This document shows, piece after piece, positions 61,931 through 64,000 of a stretch of DNA of 64,000 nucleotides. Numbering within the stretch: position 1 is the first letter of the stretch; each line of letters starts with the position of its first letter. The stretch is from NCBI GenBank assembly GCA_964529685.1, contig CAZGZC010000001.1:310001-374000 (forward strand). Direction: 5' to 3'. The translations under genes were made by a program, and so were the position numbers. The notes under the pieces are model-generated. The model saw nothing but the letters and a program-made list of their open reading frames with translations, did no database searches and had not been told where the DNA came from. This stretch comes from JALQUO01 sp964529685. Lineage in GTDB: Bacteria; Pseudomonadota; Alphaproteobacteria; Rickettsiales; Midichloriaceae.

Positions 61931-63802
61931 TTATTCAACTGTTATTGATTTGGCTAAGTTCCGTGGCTTATCTATATTATACCCCATGTTCAACGCATAG
62001 TGGTATGCTATCAACTGTAATGGGATAGTATATGCAATCGGAAGTAGCATAGCATTCACCTCTGGCACAACTATAAAATGTTTAATACGAATCTGTGATA
62101 GAATTTCTTTCCCTTTAGGGCATGTAATAACAATAATTTTTCCATTACGCGCGCTAACTTCTTGTATATTTGACAAAATTTTAGTGAATATTTCTCCTTG
62201 AGTGTAAGGTGCTAAAATAATCACAGGCGTATGTTCATCAACCAGCGCTATAGGGCCATGCTTAATCTCACCAGCAGCAATCCCCTCAGCAGCAATGTAA
62301 CCAATCTCCTTAATTTTTAAAGCTCCTTCGAGGCAAATTGGATATAAAACATCACGCCCAATATATATAATTCTACTGGCGCTAGAAATTTCTCTCACAG
62401 CATTAACGACTTCATCCTCAAATTTATCATCAAATTTCAACTTAGATGTGTTACAGCTTTTAATTGTCTCAACCAGAAGTTGCTCACTTTTAAAGTATAC
62501 AACTAATAATTGAAAAATTAACACTTGCACAGTAAAAGTCTTAGTCGCAGCAACAGATTGTTCAAGTCCAGCTTCCATAGGAATAACTACATCACACCGC
62601 CGCGCAATAGGGCTCTGAGTTCTATTGACAATTGCAAGGGTTTTTCCTCCTTTTTCTCTGATGAAATCAAGTGCAGAGATAGTATCAGCTGTTTCTCCAG
62701 ATTGAGAAATAAAAATGTAAAGAGTGCTAAGATCAACTACAGGTTGCCGCACAGAAAACTCAGATGCAATGTCTATATTAGCAATAATTCCACACTCCCT
62801 CTCAATCAAATAACGCCCAACACAGCCGGCATAATAGGCAGCTCCACAACCAATAATATGCATCCTCTTATATTGCTTAAGATTGATTTTTTTAATAGCA
62901 GATAGAATATCACTCTCATTAGTTGAATTTTCAATGTCAGATTGAATTTTACTAAGTATAAACTGTATAACTTCAGGCTGCTCACATATCTCTTTATACA
63001 TAAAGGTCTTATACTCATTATAAGCTGATTTATAGTTTTGATAGTTATATTTTTCACTTTTCCTCTCAATAAGATCACCCTCTAAGTTGTACACCTTGAA
63101 AGAGTCATGAGCTACAGCTGCAATATCACCATTCTCCAAGCAAATAGTAGATATAACCTCGTTAGGAAAAGCAATAATATCAGATGAAATGAAATTTTTA
63201 GTTTTTCCAACGCCAATCACAAGTTGTCGACCAAAGCTGTAGCAAATTAACAATTCTGGATTGAACTTACATATAACAACAAAGGATAACTTGCCAATAA
63301 TACGGCTAATAGCGCACTTTATAGCCTTAATAAGATTATGATACTCTAAAAATGCGTAGTGAATTAAAGCAGAAATAACCTCAGTATCAGTATCAGAAAA
63401 AGTCACGTAGCCATACATCTCATGTAGAAATTGACGCAACTCTAAATAGTTCTCAACAGTACCATTATGAACCACAGCAATATCTCCTACAATTATAGGA
63501 TGAGTATTTCTAATTGAAACAGAACCGTGAGTTGCCCAACGAGTATGAGCAATGCCAGCATAACCATCAAGAGGCTTACTACAATAGGCAGATTCAAGAT
63601 TCTTAATCTCACCAATAGCTTTAATTGTGTTCAACTCATAGTTGCTATTTTGACGAAATAATTGATGCTCTTTACTAATTGACAAAAGTGCCATACCAGC
63701 AGAGTCATATCCGCGGTATTCAAGAAGTTTTAACCCATTAATCAACTCATGAGCGATATTTCCATCTTTATCACTTGAAATTATACTAAAGATTCCACAC
63801 AT
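61931..63802 (-). CDS. glmS: Glutamine-fructose-6-phosphate aminotransferase
   Basis: A 623-residue GlmS forming glucosamine-6-phosphate for peptidoglycan and lipid A. Cysteine 2 is the amidotransferase nucleophile (MCGIFSII), followed by LEYRGYDSAG, ARTHRWATHG-type AHTRWATHG and HNGTVEN. Two SIS domains follow with FISQSGETADT, EQSVAATKTFT, EGIAAGEIKHGPIALV and the terminal DKPRNLAKSITVE. The gene starts inside the lgt 3' end (17-bp overlap). Confidence 0.97.
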   Translation of the reverse strand: MCGIFSIISSDKDGNIAHELINGLKLLEYRGYDSAGMALLSISKEHQLFRQNSNYELNTIKAIGEIKNLESAYCSKPLDGYAGIAHTRWATHGSVSIRNTHPIIVGDIAVVHNGTVENYLELRQFLHEMYGYVTFSDTDTEVISALIHYAFLEYHNLIKAIKCAISRIIGKLSFVVICKFNPELLICYSFGRQLVIGVGKTKNFISSDIIAFPNEVISTICLENGDIAAVAHDSFKVYNLEGDLIERKSEKYNYQNYKSAYNEYKTFMYKEICEQPEVIQFILSKIQSDIENSTNESDILSAIKKINLKQYKRMHIIGCGAAYYAGCVGRYLIERECGIIANIDIASEFSVRQPVVDLSTLYIFISQSGETADTISALDFIREKGGKTLAIVNRTQSPIARRCDVVIPMEAGLEQSVAATKTFTVQVLIFQLLVVYFKSEQLLVETIKSCNTSKLKFDDKFEDEVVNAVREISSASRIIYIGRDVLYPICLEGALKIKEIGYIAAEGIAAGEIKHGPIALVDEHTPVIILAPYTQGEIFTKILSNIQEVSARNGKIIVITCPKGKEILSQIRIKHFIVVPEVNAMLLPIAYTIPLQLIAYHYALNMGYNIDKPRNLAKSITVE

Positions 63803-64000
63803 TTTTTCTCTTCCAAATAAGTATCAAACCACATATGAGCATAGGTATAGTAAGAGCTTGCCCAGTGGTAATTTTTATTAAATTATCTCCAAAAAGCCTT
63901 AGCATGAAATGCCCTATATGTAAATCAGGCTCACGAAATTCTTCAATAGACATCCTTGCAATAGAGTAACAAATAAGGAAAACACCGCTCAGTCTACCAT
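63786..64000 (-). CDS. lgt: Prolipoprotein diacylglyceryl transferase, 3' part
   Basis: The last 70 codons of lgt (5' part beyond 64000). The pattern LSGVFLICYSIARMSIEEFREPD, the histidine-containing HIGHFMLR, and ITTGQALTIPM followed by a last helix match the C-terminal half of Lgt, which adds diacylglycerol to lipobox cysteines. Stop TAG is at 63788-63786. It is needed for the BON lipoprotein at 48466. Confidence 0.85.
   Translation of the reverse strand, partial: GRLSGVFLICYSIARMSIEEFREPDLHIGHFMLRLFGDNLIKITTGQALTIPMLICGLILIWKRKNVWNL

Overview
The window looks like a Rickettsiales chromosome. It is AT-rich and has little operon-scale organisation apart from short tight gene strings. It carries an isc cluster with two cysteine desulfurases, aromatic-amino-acid-type permeases, CcmE, NuoH without its neighbours, a GatC, a C-terminal-barrel surface antigen pair and scattered gene-transfer-agent (GTA) head genes. 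lpxB and kdsA (lipid A and Kdo) together with flgD, motA and motB (flagellum) argue against Anaplasma/Ehrlichia and for a flagellated lineage such as the Midichloriaceae or a relative. That placement is inference, since no rRNA gene is present.

Layout. 1-5500: end of a permease, a 2-Cys peroxiredoxin, and a minus-strand rrf2-desulfurase-unknown-iscS-iscU operon. The operon is driven by what looks like a consensus sigma70 promoter whose -10 box sits inside a perfect palindrome. 5555-9382: plus-strand string of secreted pentapeptide-repeat protein, membrane histidine kinase, permease and gatC. 9396-12000: HIT protein, GNAT, pdhA, a decayed GNAT copy, tRNA-Ala and tRNA-Gly. 12473-16490: ccmD-like ORF, ccmE, nusB, dsbB, lpxB, kdsA. 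16553-19968: motB, motA, flgD and a stand-alone 5'-3' exonuclease. 20576-22206: rpmE and nuoH.

22500-32722 holds GTA/HK97-type genes, all on the minus strand and in canonical order (portal, protease, capsid, connector, adaptor, DUF3168, tail protein, NlpC peptidase). They are pulled apart by plus-strand material: a tRNA-Val, two surface barrels, orphan proteins, a gene with two in-frame stops and a duplicated gene end.

33143-46542: murJ, a frameshifted orphan, thrS-infC (infC with ATT start), an orphan, a CinA-type amidase with a signal peptide, ileS and ligA. 46517-52801: two minus-strand operons. One is rnhB, a DnaJ-type membrane protein, a BON lipoprotein, a membrane-anchored FkbM-like methyltransferase and COQ9. 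The other is a coiled-coil protein, an efflux adaptor, a LolA-like protein and a receiver domain. 52844-64000: two thioredoxin-fold proteins, tatC, a broken orphan, a flavodoxin-fold protein, a 470-residue orphan, rlpA, ribF with a poor kinase half, a pseudogene, trxB, mnmG, glmS and the end of lgt.

The recurrent theme is ongoing decay (several frameshifted or stop-containing ORFs and short duplications of gene ends) next to strictly intact housekeeping and GTA genes. I did not find a CRISPR array, transposase, rRNA or tmRNA.
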